Assembly: GCA_002310175.1 (NCBI GenBank)
Contig: DBYG01000054.1
Coordinates: 1 to 18,299 of the forward strand
DNA: 18,299 nt
Origin: Bacteroidales bacterium UBA1192
Lineage (GTDB): Bacteria > Bacteroidota > Bacteroidia > Bacteroidales > Bacteroidaceae
Direction of reading: 5' to 3'
Part shown: piece after piece, positions 6,373 through 13,670 of the stretch
Layout: every line of letters starts with the position of its first letter
How positions within the stretch are numbered: the first letter of the stretch is position 1
The notes under the pieces: generated by a model
Told to the model about the DNA's origin: nothing
What the model saw: only the letters and a program-made list of their open reading frames with translations
The model's database searches: none
Program-made: the position numbers and the translations under genes

Positions 6373-8148
6373 ATGGCGTTCAATGCCGAAAAGCCTATGA
6401 AAGAAGAGAACAGGAAACCGAATTATTCCCCGATACCGGCATTTCTCTCGTGCATGCTTTGGTTGGTATTGTCATATACTTTCGCATATAATACTCTGGC
6501 TCAGTCCAATGTGTCTGGAGTTCAGCCGGCACTGGCTTTGACAGACAAGGACTGGGAGCACGAACTGACAGTCGCTTCCGGTTTCCTGAGTTCACACGGA
6601 ATAGACACACACGGGTTAAGGCTTACCCTGAGTAGCGGAAACCTGGTCTGTTTCTCCAATGAACAGAACAAAAGTTTTTGCATAGTGGCCTGTAAGGATT
6701 ATGAATCTTACCTTGATTCCCCCATACTCGCCTACAGTCCGGATTCCCCCCTATTAACCGGAAACGACAGCGAAATCAGTTCCACTCTCACCTCTATACT
6801 CTCCACATACTCCCGACAACTCCGTGAACTGTCTGAAAAGCCAGATTTATCCTTACACCCGGACTCGATGCGCCCCTCTTACTCCGGCAACGTTGAACCT
6901 ATGCTTGGCAATATTGCTTACGGTCAGAGATATCCATACAACAACCTGTTTCCTCTGGAGTCTGCCGAAGGTTCAATCCGCCGTTGTGTGGCCGGATGCG
7001 GACCTGTGGCACTGGCCCAAATATTAAGCTATTACAGATATCCCGACGTGCCGGCAGGCCAAGGTGTCATTACATCCGCATCAGGACAACAAAAAATAAT
7101 TGACATAGGCAGCAAGAAACTTGAGTGGAACGGAACCGGTTCAGATCTTGCCACTCTCATGCTTGGATGCGCCGCCAGTCTTCATGCCCAGACAGGTTCC
7201 TCAGTCACTACGAGCAGCATAGACAACTTCAAAGCCGCACTGATAGACAACTGGGGATACAGTCCACGATGCATAACCCTGAGCGGAGTATCTGACATCA
7301 AGCTTTTGGATGCGGTCTATTCCGAACTTGACGCCGGACGGCCGGTGATAGCAGCCAGCGAGAACCACATATTCGTATGTGACGGTTACGAACAGGATTA
7401 TCTGCACATCAACTGGGGTTGGAACGGATACTGCAACGGTTATTTCAAAACCGTAACTACCAGTTCCGCTTCCAGAGGCCAACTCCCCTTCCAATACATT
7501 CTTATAGGTATTACGCCCCTATTTGACAGCCTACAGGCCACAATCCGGGTCGACCAACCGGGTTCTCTTTCGCGAATGATAGACCGGGCTGTACTGGACC
7601 GCATCACTTCGCTTACGGTTTACGGGACGCTTAACGGTTCTGACATAAAATGCCTGCGCAGAATGGCCGGAGCATCCGACCCTCTCGGTGAGCAGGAAGA
7701 CATAGGTTCACTGATGAATCTTGACTTGTCCGGGGTCCGGATAATCACTGGAATGCCATACGCCACATATCATGCCGACGGCTATATCATATCCGGCAGG
7801 GCGACAGACCGGGATTCCGGAGAGTACCGATACCGCTATAACCTATCCGAAGTAACCGATTCAATATGGAAGGAAATAGTGGATCATAGGCTGGACAACA
7901 GGGGTGACATGCTTTTGCGCCGTGACTCTAAAGGACAGATATACATCTCATACTACGCTTTGGACAACGTCATAGGCAAACGCATGTTCAGCGATTGCCA
8001 GAGCCTGAAGAACATCATCCTGCCCGATGTCACCCAAAGTGTCGATGAAGATGCATTCTCAGGCTGCCGCTCACTTGAGACAGTCCGGAATCTCCCCCAA
8101 ACTGTTCACAGAAACGCTTTCAGCAACTGCATCAATCTGAAATGGTGA
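6373..8148 (+). CDS. Secreted C10-family (streptopain-like) cysteine protease with BspA-type repeats
   Basis: This 591-residue protein has an N-terminal signal segment (hydrophobic about 22-38, likely cut near LAQ 42-44), a propeptide to about 170 and a C10 peptidase domain. The catalytic Cys209 lies in RRCVAGCGPVALAQI and His332 in SENHIFVCDGY, followed by HINWGWNGY (345-353). From about 385 the protein changes to a Bacteroidetes extracellular module (TLNGSDIKCLRRMAG). It ends in BspA-like leucine-rich repeats (about 528-591: ALDNVIGKRMFSDCQSLKNI and AFSGCRSLETV), stopping abruptly inside a repeat after NAFSNCINLKW. No secretion-sorting domain follows, so the C-terminus may be truncated. An in-frame ATG at 6397 (residue 9) is an alternative start. 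Family members are secreted proteases; the target protein is unknown. It is divergent from the YigZ gene and convergent with ridA, 2 bases apart. Confidence 0.88.
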   Translation: MAFNAEKPMKEENRKPNYSPIPAFLSCMLWLVLSYTFAYNTLAQSNVSGVQPALALTDKDWEHELTVASGFLSSHGIDTHGLRLTLSSGNLVCFSNEQNKSFCIVACKDYESYLDSPILAYSPDSPLLTGNDSEISSTLTSILSTYSRQLRELSEKPDLSLHPDSMRPSYSGNVEPMLGNIAYGQRYPYNNLFPLESAEGSIRRCVAGCGPVALAQILSYYRYPDVPAGQGVITSASGQQKIIDIGSKKLEWNGTGSDLATLMLGCAASLHAQTGSSVTTSSIDNFKAALIDNWGYSPRCITLSGVSDIKLLDAVYSELDAGRPVIAASENHIFVCDGYEQDYLHINWGWNGYCNGYFKTVTTSSASRGQLPFQYILIGITPLFDSLQATIRVDQPGSLSRMIDRAVLDRITSLTVYGTLNGSDIKCLRRMAGASDPLGEQEDIGSLMNLDLSGVRIITGMPYATYHADGYIISGRATDRDSGEYRYRYNLSEVTDSIWKEIVDHRLDNRGDMLLRRDSKGQIYISYYALDNVIGKRMFSDCQSLKNIILPDVTQSVDEDAFSGCRSLETVRNLPQTVHRNAFSNCINLKW

Positions 8149-8176
8149 AATCACCTGCCGGCAACAGCATCAATCT
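8123..8176. repeat. Near-perfect 16-bp direct repeat across the protease/RidA junction
   Basis: GCAACTGCATCAATCT (8123-8138) recurs as GCAACAGCATCAATCT (8161-8176), 15 of 16 bases identical, 38 bases apart. The first copy encodes the last residues of the protease; the second lies in the 3' end of ridA on the other strand. Between them a palindrome, GGTGAAATCACC (8144-8155), contains both stop codons. Confidence 0.6.
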
Positions 8177-8525
8177 CCACCAGGGCGCCCTTGGGAAGTG
8201 CAACGACCTGATAGCAGACACGCGCCGGCTTATCCTGCGGGAAATACCCGGAATAGACCGCGTTCATGGCCGCAAAATCCGAAATGTCCGCCAACAGTAC
8301 CGTAGTCTTGACTATGTCGTTGAACGTAAGTCCAGCCTCATTCAGAATAGCACCGATATTGTCCAAGGCCTGACGAGTCTGATTCTCCACACCCGCAGGT
8401 ATGGTGCCGTCCGCAGGATTGACAGGCAGTTGTCCTGACACAAACACTGTTCCGTTCAGTTCCACGCCCTGTGAGTAAGGACCTATAGCAGCCGGAGCCT
8501 TATCTGTAACAATCGTCTTTCTCAT
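8151..8525 (-). CDS. ridA: RidA-family enamine/imine deaminase
   Basis: This 124-residue protein is the usual length for RidA (YjgF/YER057c/UK114). The family hydrolyses reactive 2-aminoacrylate-type enamines and imines made by PLP enzymes, releasing ammonia, as a cytoplasmic trimer. Seen are IGPYSQG (14-20), VFVSGQLPVNP (27-37), the QTRQALDNIGAIL helix and the C-terminal PARVCYQVVALPKGALVEID. Arg102 and Glu117 are the expected substrate-binding pair. The variant VCYQVVA replaces the common SCVEVA, a minor departure. The gene is 25 bases downstream of the nitroreductase gene and likely co-transcribed with it. It converges on the protease gene with only two bases between the stop codons. Confidence 0.92.
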   Translation of the reverse strand: MRKTIVTDKAPAAIGPYSQGVELNGTVFVSGQLPVNPADGTIPAGVENQTRQALDNIGAILNEAGLTFNDIVKTTVLLADISDFAAMNAVYSGYFPQDKPARVCYQVVALPKGALVEIDAVAGR

Positions 8526-8550
8526 AACATTCTATATTAATATGGAACAA

Positions 8551-9165
8551 TCAGAAGAACTTTACCACCTCATTTACAGACTTGCGGTCCGGGCGGTTGG
8601 GGTCCGACGCACGGTAACCCAGGCTGATTACTGCCATGATGCACTCATCATCCGGAATGGCAAACAGATTGCGCAAAGCATCAGAGTCACGCATACCCAT
8701 GATCAGGGTATCAAAACCGCGCTCACGGGCTTTCAGGATAAAGTAGGCATTACTCAAGCCGTTATCGTATGCGCCCCAGCCGTCACCGATTTCATTGGCG
8801 GGATTGCTGCGGAAGAACCCCGAACGACCCTTGATATATGTTGAAACTATCATGACAGGAGCACCTGCGGTATTACGTTTGTTACCGTCTCCCACCAGTT
8901 CCTTTACGGCAGCCACCTTCTCCGGAGTCATGGCCACATAGTACTTGGAAGGCTGCTGGTTGGCCCATGAAGGAGCCTCCTGAGCACATTTGATAAGTTC
9001 CATGACCTCTTCCTGCGATATTGACCTGGATGCATCATAGTCGCGAATGCTGCGGCGGGATGCCACTACATCATCAAAACCCTGAACCGACGGCTGGCTA
9101 CCGCCACCACATGCGCACAGCACCAATGCCGCACATGCAATCTGAAAGAACATTACTTTTTTCAT
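8551..9165 (-). CDS. Nitroreductase-family flavoprotein with lipoprotein signal
   Basis: This 204-residue protein matches the nitroreductase (NfsB/FMN-dependent) family. The FMN phosphate-binding start is SRRSIRDYD, followed by LIKCAQEAPSWANQQP, a GWGAYDNGLSNAYFILKARERG helix region and a C-terminal AVISLGYRASDPNRPDRKSV. Unusually it begins with a signal peptide and lipobox (MKKVMFFQIACAALVLCAC, Cys19), so it is predicted to be exported and lipid-anchored rather than cytoplasmic. The family reduces nitro compounds, quinones or flavins with NAD(P)H; outside the cytoplasm the electron donor would have to differ. The catalytic domain is about 170 residues, on the compact side but complete. It lies 26 bases after the DUF5131 gene and 25 before ridA, forming a likely three-gene run. 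Confidence 0.88.
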   Translation of the reverse strand: MKKVMFFQIACAALVLCACGGGSQPSVQGFDDVVASRRSIRDYDASRSISQEEVMELIKCAQEAPSWANQQPSKYYVAMTPEKVAAVKELVGDGNKRNTAGAPVMIVSTYIKGRSGFFRSNPANEIGDGWGAYDNGLSNAYFILKARERGFDTLIMGMRDSDALRNLFAIPDDECIMAVISLGYRASDPNRPDRKSVNEVVKFF

Positions 9166-9191
9166 ACCAAACTATTCTATTATCTCGTTTA

Positions 9192-10013
9192 CTAATCTTC
9201 AAAAAAATCCCCCTGGCGATAGTCACTCTCCTTCCACTCAAATTTGACCTTATCCGGCACATAGAACATATCTATCTTATAGTCTATGTTCGCCTTATGT
9301 GCCTGGCTCAACTGGAACGGACGTCTTACATAATACTCTCTGCCGTCCTTTATGAACCTGGCTCCAGTCTGATGGAAACGGAACGGGACGTCCTTCTCCA
9401 CACACTGACTACGCAAGTCCAGGACCCAGTCATAATTGCACGGGCGCGCATCAACGCCGGATTCGCCGCCTACCGACACTTCACCGATACTATCGTCCAG
9501 ATACTGTGACAGATCTATAGCTGAGATTAACGGTGAAGCGATAATAGACTTATGCTTTATGGGCAGTTTCCTGAATATAGGCAGGCGGTAATCGGCCATC
9601 CGTTGGTTTTCAACCGTACAGCCCACGAACACGTTGTCATAGCCTTCACCCCAGTCTTCAGGAATGCACTCCATGAACCGGTCTATCCGTTTAGTAAAGA
9701 AATAGAACCACAGGTCACTGCGTATGCGCATCATCCGCCAGCACTCCTTACGCCACTCGTCCGCATCCTTGAGCAGGAAATCAGATGTGAAGCAGGTGAA
9801 CACCATCTTACCCGACTCTATTTTCCAGCTTCGGTCACGCTTGCGTTTGACAGGCAGATTGAAAGCCGCGGTCTTACGAGCCAGGTTACTCCCTATTTCG
9901 CTGCCGTACATCGCATCCTGCCTGTAAACATAACAAAATTTGCACCCTGGACTTATCTTGGTACAACCGTGCCATGGATTCCAATCCGCATATATGCTCC
10001 AACGCTCCGCCAT
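9192..10013 (-). CDS. DUF5131 (phage Gp37/Gp68-like) cysteine-motif protein
   Basis: Counted from ATG 10013 the protein has 273 residues and opens like the family, with DWNPWHGC and then SPGCKFCYVYR. Cysteines 17, 24 and 27 form a CX6CX2C cluster resembling a radical-SAM-like iron-sulfur site. Later family marks are FTCFTSDFLLKD, FYFFTKRIDRF, VFVGCTVENQ and VGGESGVDARPCNYDW. DUF5131 proteins occur in phages and bacteria and have no settled function; radical SAM chemistry is an inference. The reading frame is open to 10070 (19 more residues), but those look non-coding and overlap the -7 box, so I reject them. That leaves an almost leaderless mRNA. No phage structural genes surround it, so it looks like a chromosomal copy leading the nitroreductase-ridA run. 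Confidence 0.85.
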   Translation of the reverse strand: MAERWSIYADWNPWHGCTKISPGCKFCYVYRQDAMYGSEIGSNLARKTAAFNLPVKRKRDRSWKIESGKMVFTCFTSDFLLKDADEWRKECWRMMRIRSDLWFYFFTKRIDRFMECIPEDWGEGYDNVFVGCTVENQRMADYRLPIFRKLPIKHKSIIASPLISAIDLSQYLDDSIGEVSVGGESGVDARPCNYDWVLDLRSQCVEKDVPFRFHQTGARFIKDGREYYVRRPFQLSQAHKANIDYKIDMFYVPDKVKFEWKESDYRQGDFFED

Positions 10014-10018
10014 ATCCG

Positions 10019-10026
10019 CAAAAGTA
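10019..10026 (-). promoter_or_regulatory. -7 box for the DUF5131 gene
   Basis: The minus strand reads TACTTTTG, a full TAnnTTTG match, only five bases from ATG 10013. A TTGG lies about 22 bases upstream, slightly far for the -33 element. Transcription would start at or next to the start codon. Confidence 0.45.
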
Positions 10027-10080
10027 GTAAAAAACTCAAAGTAGATTACCAACAGAAACGAATGATACACAGAGATTTTA

Positions 10081-10111
10081 TTGGCAACTTGAAAAATAAA
10101 GACTATTATTG
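10081..10111 (+). promoter_or_regulatory. Promoter of the secreted protein-msrC-yjbR run
   Basis: TTGG (10081-10084), a 19-base spacer and TATTATTG (10104-10111) fit the Bacteroidetes TTTG-N19-21-TAnnTTTG pattern with one mismatch in each box. The ATG at 10137 follows 25 bases later. Confidence 0.5.
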
Positions 10112-10136
10112 CAGAATAAAATAAGGAATATCCGTT

Positions 10137-11495
10137 ATGGAAAAATACAGATTATTGGTTACGGCATTGCTGGCAGTATCAGCAACACTCACCGCACAGA
10201 CAGTTCAGATGGAAGCCCGGATGGGCAGCGAATCAACCATCAGTCCTCTGCCAAAGGAACTGACCAATGACGGGAAGGCATATATGACGGTAGTTGATTT
10301 TGACCATAACGGGAAAAAATCAGAGATAGGCATCTATGACCGTCCCGGGCCACAGGGTATCAAACTGTCCATTCCCGTTCCGCTACAGGAGTCATCGGAC
10401 ACCTATTATCAAAAGGCTGAAGGTGTGATTGAGAACGTCAGGTTCGACAACAAATTCTATGACAAGTTTACGGACAAGGATACCACATACACAATATCCA
10501 TGATTCCTGAGATAGAGGCGTTTGTCCGGAAACTATGGGGATATGGAGATTCTTTCCAACTGACCGAATTTACTGATGCCGACGGCATGAAGGCTTTAAT
10601 GGGCAACAACCTCAGGGACAATCAGTTCTATCAGTTTGAGCGGTACGGCCGAAAGTATCCGTACGAGTATTGGGGCGTCAGTGATGACAGCTGTGTATGC
10701 ATGTATCACTACTTTGGTTATTATACTGAGCTCGATACCACAAACGCAGCATGGACCAAAGACCTTGATTATTCCGTTGAAAACGGTTATTGCCAGTATG
10801 AGCTGAATCTGGAAGGATTCCTGTATCAGAACATTGACAACTCATTCTACCCTACAACCGCCATCTATGCCAGCCAGAACATATTCAACGATGATGACAA
10901 TTGGGAATACCTGACAGCCGACATTGAGCTGATACCCAGATTTGGCGATGGGTGGATATGTGATGATTGGGTAATCCGGAGAAGTGTAAACCAGTTGCGC
11001 AAGTACAAAGGTCTAAAGGTCATGAACAGCAAGGGTTCACAGCTGGCATACATCAGTTTGCCCGATGAGAAGGACGAAAACACAACATATCTTAGGGTTA
11101 ATTCCGTATCTGTTATGAATGGCCTTATTTACATATTAACATCCGAGGATGTACAGCAGGGATCAGGCAATTACTATCAATGGAAAACATATGAAGGCGT
11201 GTATGTCATTAACCCCACTACCACCCAAGTCATGTCCATATCACGTGCACCTTCAAGAATGGAGGTAAGCCCGACAGTGGTGGAACAAGGCAGCCGATTG
11301 GATATCCATGTATCAGAACCTGCCGGCAATGACAATGTAACAGTATCAGGAATGTCCGGCCAAGTAATTGAATCATCCGGCATCAAAGACGGCACGGTAT
11401 CATTTGACACATCGGCAATGCCTAAGGGAATATACAACGTAACATTACGCGGAAAAAGTGGAACACCCGAAAACCAGAGGATAATAATCAAATGA
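10137..11495 (+). CDS. Secreted protein of unknown function with T9SS-type C-terminal sorting domain
   Basis: This 452-residue protein starts with a standard signal peptide (MEKYRLLVTALLAVSA, likely cut after Ala20). The middle part (about 25-365) is rich in aromatic and acidic residues and predicted beta structure, and I do not recognise a family. The last 85 residues look like a type IX secretion (Por) sorting domain: a linker with MEVSPTVVEQGSRLDI, then VTVSGMSGQVIE, then VSFDTSAMPKGIYNVTLRGK and a final basic RIIIK. This implies export to the cell surface or outside if the organism has T9SS. Its TGA stop overlaps the next start as ATGA, so translation is coupled to the methionine sulfoxide reductase gene. 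The two products act in different compartments, so a functional link is not assumed. Confidence 0.75.
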   Translation: MEKYRLLVTALLAVSATLTAQTVQMEARMGSESTISPLPKELTNDGKAYMTVVDFDHNGKKSEIGIYDRPGPQGIKLSIPVPLQESSDTYYQKAEGVIENVRFDNKFYDKFTDKDTTYTISMIPEIEAFVRKLWGYGDSFQLTEFTDADGMKALMGNNLRDNQFYQFERYGRKYPYEYWGVSDDSCVCMYHYFGYYTELDTTNAAWTKDLDYSVENGYCQYELNLEGFLYQNIDNSFYPTTAIYASQNIFNDDDNWEYLTADIELIPRFGDGWICDDWVIRRSVNQLRKYKGLKVMNSKGSQLAYISLPDEKDENTTYLRVNSVSVMNGLIYILTSEDVQQGSGNYYQWKTYEGVYVINPTTTQVMSISRAPSRMEVSPTVVEQGSRLDIHVSEPAGNDNVTVSGMSGQVIESSGIKDGTVSFDTSAMPKGIYNVTLRGKSGTPENQRIIIK

Positions 11496-11953
11496 CAGAT
11501 AAAGAAATCAAATATACGCAATTGCTCAAGGAGGCGGCTGCACTGCTGGACGGAGAGAGTGACCTGATTGCAAATATGGCCAATCTGGCCGCTCTCATTC
11601 ATGAAACAATGGGATTCTGGTGGACGGGATTCTACATTGTTCGTGCCGATAAGGATGGTACAGAGCAACTGGTATTGGGACCGTTCCAAGGTCCTATTGC
11701 CTGTACAAGGATAGCATTCGGACGCGGAGTGTGCGGCGCCTCCTGGCAACGCCGCGAGACTGTTGTAGTGCCCGATGTTGAGAAGTTCCCCGGCCATATC
11801 GCCTGCAGCAGTGAGTCCCGCAGCGAAATAGTGGTACCCGTATTCAACGGCAATAAAGTATCAGCAGTTCTTGACATTGACAGCCAGTATCTGAATACCT
11901 TTGATGAGACCGACGCCCGCTACCTGGAGCAGATTGTCAAACTATTGAATTGA
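11492..11953 (+). CDS. msrC: Free methionine-R-sulfoxide reductase (GAF-domain fRMsr)
   Basis: This 153-residue single GAF domain has the three conserved cysteines of fRMsr, Cys71, Cys81 and Cys105. Their spacing of 10 and 24 is the same as in the E. coli enzyme (84, 94, 118). Family segments are GFWWTGFYIV (41-50), GPIACTRIAFGRGVCG (67-82) and FPGHIACSSESRSEIVVP (99-116). The enzyme reduces free L-methionine-R-sulfoxide in the cytoplasm with thioredoxin as reductant, repairing oxidised methionine. Length is normal. The ATG overlaps the stop of the upstream secreted-protein gene by four bases and the yjbR-like gene follows after eight, so the three genes form one transcription unit. Confidence 0.93.
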   Translation: MTDKEIKYTQLLKEAAALLDGESDLIANMANLAALIHETMGFWWTGFYIVRADKDGTEQLVLGPFQGPIACTRIAFGRGVCGASWQRRETVVVPDVEKFPGHIACSSESRSEIVVPVFNGNKVSAVLDIDSQYLNTFDETDARYLEQIVKLLN

Positions 11954-11961
11954 CATTCATT

Positions 11962-12315
11962 ATGGATATAGAACTGTTTCGCGAATACTGTCTGAGTCTG
12001 CCGCTGGTTACAGAGGATATGCCGTTTGATGATACGGTTGTGGTTTTCAGGCTCAAGGGTAAGATATTTGCCTGCATTACGCTCGACAAGCCAGATATAG
12101 TGGTCCTGAAATGTGACCCGGACAGAGCACTGGAACTGCGTGATCATTACGCAGCAATTGAAGGCGCTTTCCACTGGAACAAGAAATACTGGAACCAGAT
12201 ACGTCTGGATGCCGATGTGGACCATCCGCTCATAGAGGAACTGACCCGCCACGCCTACAACGAAGTCAACGCCAAACTCCCCAGGAAAGACAGAGTCTTT
12301 CCAATTGAGAATTGA
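11962..12315 (+). CDS. MmcQ/YjbR-family protein
   Basis: This protein of 117 residues, from ATG 11962, matches the YjbR/MmcQ (CyaY-like fold) family. Marks are an LPLVTEDMPFDD start, VFRLKGKIFACI in the middle, the AFHWNKKYWNQIRLD core and a final helix with RHAYNEVNAKLPRK. It is described in the family as DNA-binding on structural grounds, but its role is not established. A TTG at 11950 would add four residues and overlap the upstream stop; the ATG is the simpler start. The last three codons (Ile-Glu-Asn) and the TGA stop are themselves part of a heptamer repeat array (12303-12329). The native C-terminus has apparently been rewritten by that repeat. Confidence 0.88.
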   Translation: MDIELFREYCLSLPLVTEDMPFDDTVVVFRLKGKIFACITLDKPDIVVLKCDPDRALELRDHYAAIEGAFHWNKKYWNQIRLDADVDHPLIEELTRHAYNEVNAKLPRKDRVFPIEN

Positions 12316-12329
12316 GAATTGAGAATTAA
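12303..12329 (+). repeat. ATTGAGA heptamer array at the end of the yjbR-like gene
   Basis: Three exact tandem ATTGAGA units (12304-12324) are followed by ATTAA. The array begins inside the coding sequence and supplies the stop codon at 12313-12315. It forms an inverted pair with the array at 12393-12424. Confidence 0.85.
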
Positions 12330-12357
12330 CAAGCACCTGCGTAAAGCCCGCGACATT

Positions 12358-12390
12358 AAAAATGGCCCGGAAATCTTCCGAGCCATTTTT
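12358..12390. terminator. Bidirectional terminator between the yjbR-like gene and the DUF1015 gene
   Basis: The stem pairs 12358-12372 with 12376-12390, with one internal mismatch and a three-base loop. The core is TGGC-CGGAA / TTCCG-GCCA, flanked by five A on the left and five T on the right, so either transcript ends in a U-run. It serves both convergent operons. Confidence 0.85.
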
Positions 12391-12392
12391 AT

Positions 12393-12424
12393 AATTTTCA
12401 ATTTTCAATTCTCAATTCTCAATT
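12393..12424 (-). repeat. Inverted heptamer array at the end of the DUF1015 gene
   Basis: Read on the minus strand, two ATTGAGA units are followed by two ATTGAAA units, beginning inside the TAA stop of the DUF1015 gene. About 20 bases are identical to the array at 12303-12329 in inverted orientation, so the two can pair around the terminator. Confidence 0.85.
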
Positions 12425-13670
12425 AGTCGAGTGAGTGTATCACGAGACCGGAGCGGAGCTTTGGCTCAAACCAGGTTGTCTTGGGAGGCATGATGTTGCC
12501 CGTGTCGGCTATATCCATGAGCTGTTTCATGGAGACCGGATAGAGTGCAAGAGCCATCTTCATCTCGCCACTGTCAACGCGGCGCTTGAGTTCACCCAGA
12601 CCGCGTATTCCACCAACAAAGTCAATCCTCTTGTCGCGGCGAAGGTCCTTGATACCCAGCAGCTGGTCCAGAATCAGGTTTGATGAGATTGTAACATCCA
12701 GTACGCCTATCGGGTCACTGTCATCGAATGTACCTTTTTTGGCTGTCAGCTTATACCATTCTCCGTCCAGATAGAGTGAGAATGTGTGAAGTTCTGCCGG
12801 CTTGAATACATCCCTACCCTTTTTCTCTACAACAAAGTTCTGTGCTAAAGCCTTGAGGAACTCGGCCGATGTCATGCCGTTCAGGTCCTTGACCACGCGG
12901 TTGTAATCGATGATGGTGAGCTGTGAAGCCGGGAAGCAGACAGCCATGAAGTAGTTGTACTCCTCATCACCGCGGTGGTTGGGATTCTGGCGGGCCTTCT
13001 CGGCACCTACCAAAGCAGCGGCTGCTGAACGGTGGTGACCGTCGGCTATATAGAGTGAAGGAATACCTGCAAACCTCTCGGTTACGGTCTTGATATCCTC
13101 ATCCTTATCTATTATCCAAAGCTGATGACGGAAACCGTCGCCCTGGGCAACATAATCGTACTCGGGAGTCCCCTTTACGTACTTGGCAACAAGCTCGTCA
13201 AGCACCTTGTCATCGGGATAGGCAAAGAACACCGGCTCAATGTTGGCGTTGTTAACGCGCACATGCTTCATACGGTCCTCCTCCTTATCGGCACGGGTCA
13301 GCTCATGCTTCTTGATGTTGCCCTTAAGGTAATCCTCCACGTATGCGCACACCACAAGACCGTACTGGGTCTTACCCTGCATAGTCTGAGCATATATGTA
13401 GTACTGCTCCTTGCTGTCACGCTTGAGCCAGCCCTTGTCCTGGAACTTACGGAAGTTCTCGGCAGCCTTGGCATAAACGCGGGGATCTGTCTCCTCGGCT
13501 ATGGGATCAAAGTCAATTTCCGGCTTGATGATGTGATACAGGGACATTTCGTTGCCTGCAGCCTCGGTGCGTGCCTCCTCAGAGTTAAGCACATCATAAG
13601 GACGACTCTGCACCTTTTCAACAAGCTCCTTTGGCGGACGGATTCCCTTGAATGGTTTTACGATAGCCAT
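12423..13670 (-). CDS. DUF1015 family protein, possible serine-kinase-like (ParB/SerK) fold
   Basis: This 415-residue protein is a full-length DUF1015 member. It begins with VKPFKGIRPP and contains HELTRADKEEDRMKHVR (122-138), NIEPVFFAYPDD (143-154) and the signature YIADGHHRSAAA (207-218). A C-terminal domain contains GVLDVTISSNLILDQLLG. Its ATG overlaps the serA stop by one base (TAATG), and serC lies further upstream, so it is translationally coupled to serine synthesis. The DGHHR motif recalls the ParB-fold free-serine kinases (SerK, SbnI). With this context I infer a role on serine or phosphoserine, but no member's activity is known to me. It ends at a heptamer array and a terminator. 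Confidence 0.88.
   Translation of the reverse strand: MAIVKPFKGIRPPKELVEKVQSRPYDVLNSEEARTEAAGNEMSLYHIIKPEIDFDPIAEETDPRVYAKAAENFRKFQDKGWLKRDSKEQYYIYAQTMQGKTQYGLVVCAYVEDYLKGNIKKHELTRADKEEDRMKHVRVNNANIEPVFFAYPDDKVLDELVAKYVKGTPEYDYVAQGDGFRHQLWIIDKDEDIKTVTERFAGIPSLYIADGHHRSAAAALVGAEKARQNPNHRGDEEYNYFMAVCFPASQLTIIDYNRVVKDLNGMTSAEFLKALAQNFVVEKKGRDVFKPAELHTFSLYLDGEWYKLTAKKGTFDDSDPIGVLDVTISSNLILDQLLGIKDLRRDKRIDFVGGIRGLGELKRRVDSGEMKMALALYPVSMKQLMDIADTGNIMPPKTTWFEPKLRSGLVIHSLD

Noticed and set aside
9192..10013. Prophage or defence island around the phage-like DUF5131 gene
   Set aside because: No integrase, structural, nuclease or other defence genes flank it; the neighbours are metabolic.
10014..10070. 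19-residue N-terminal extension of the DUF5131 protein
   Set aside because: The extension overlaps the -7 box and does not resemble the family start, which fits the ATG at 10013.
12303..12424. CRISPR-like array from the repeated ATTGAGA units
   Set aside because: The units are seven bases, directly tandem, without spacers, and inverted about a terminator; no cas genes are present.
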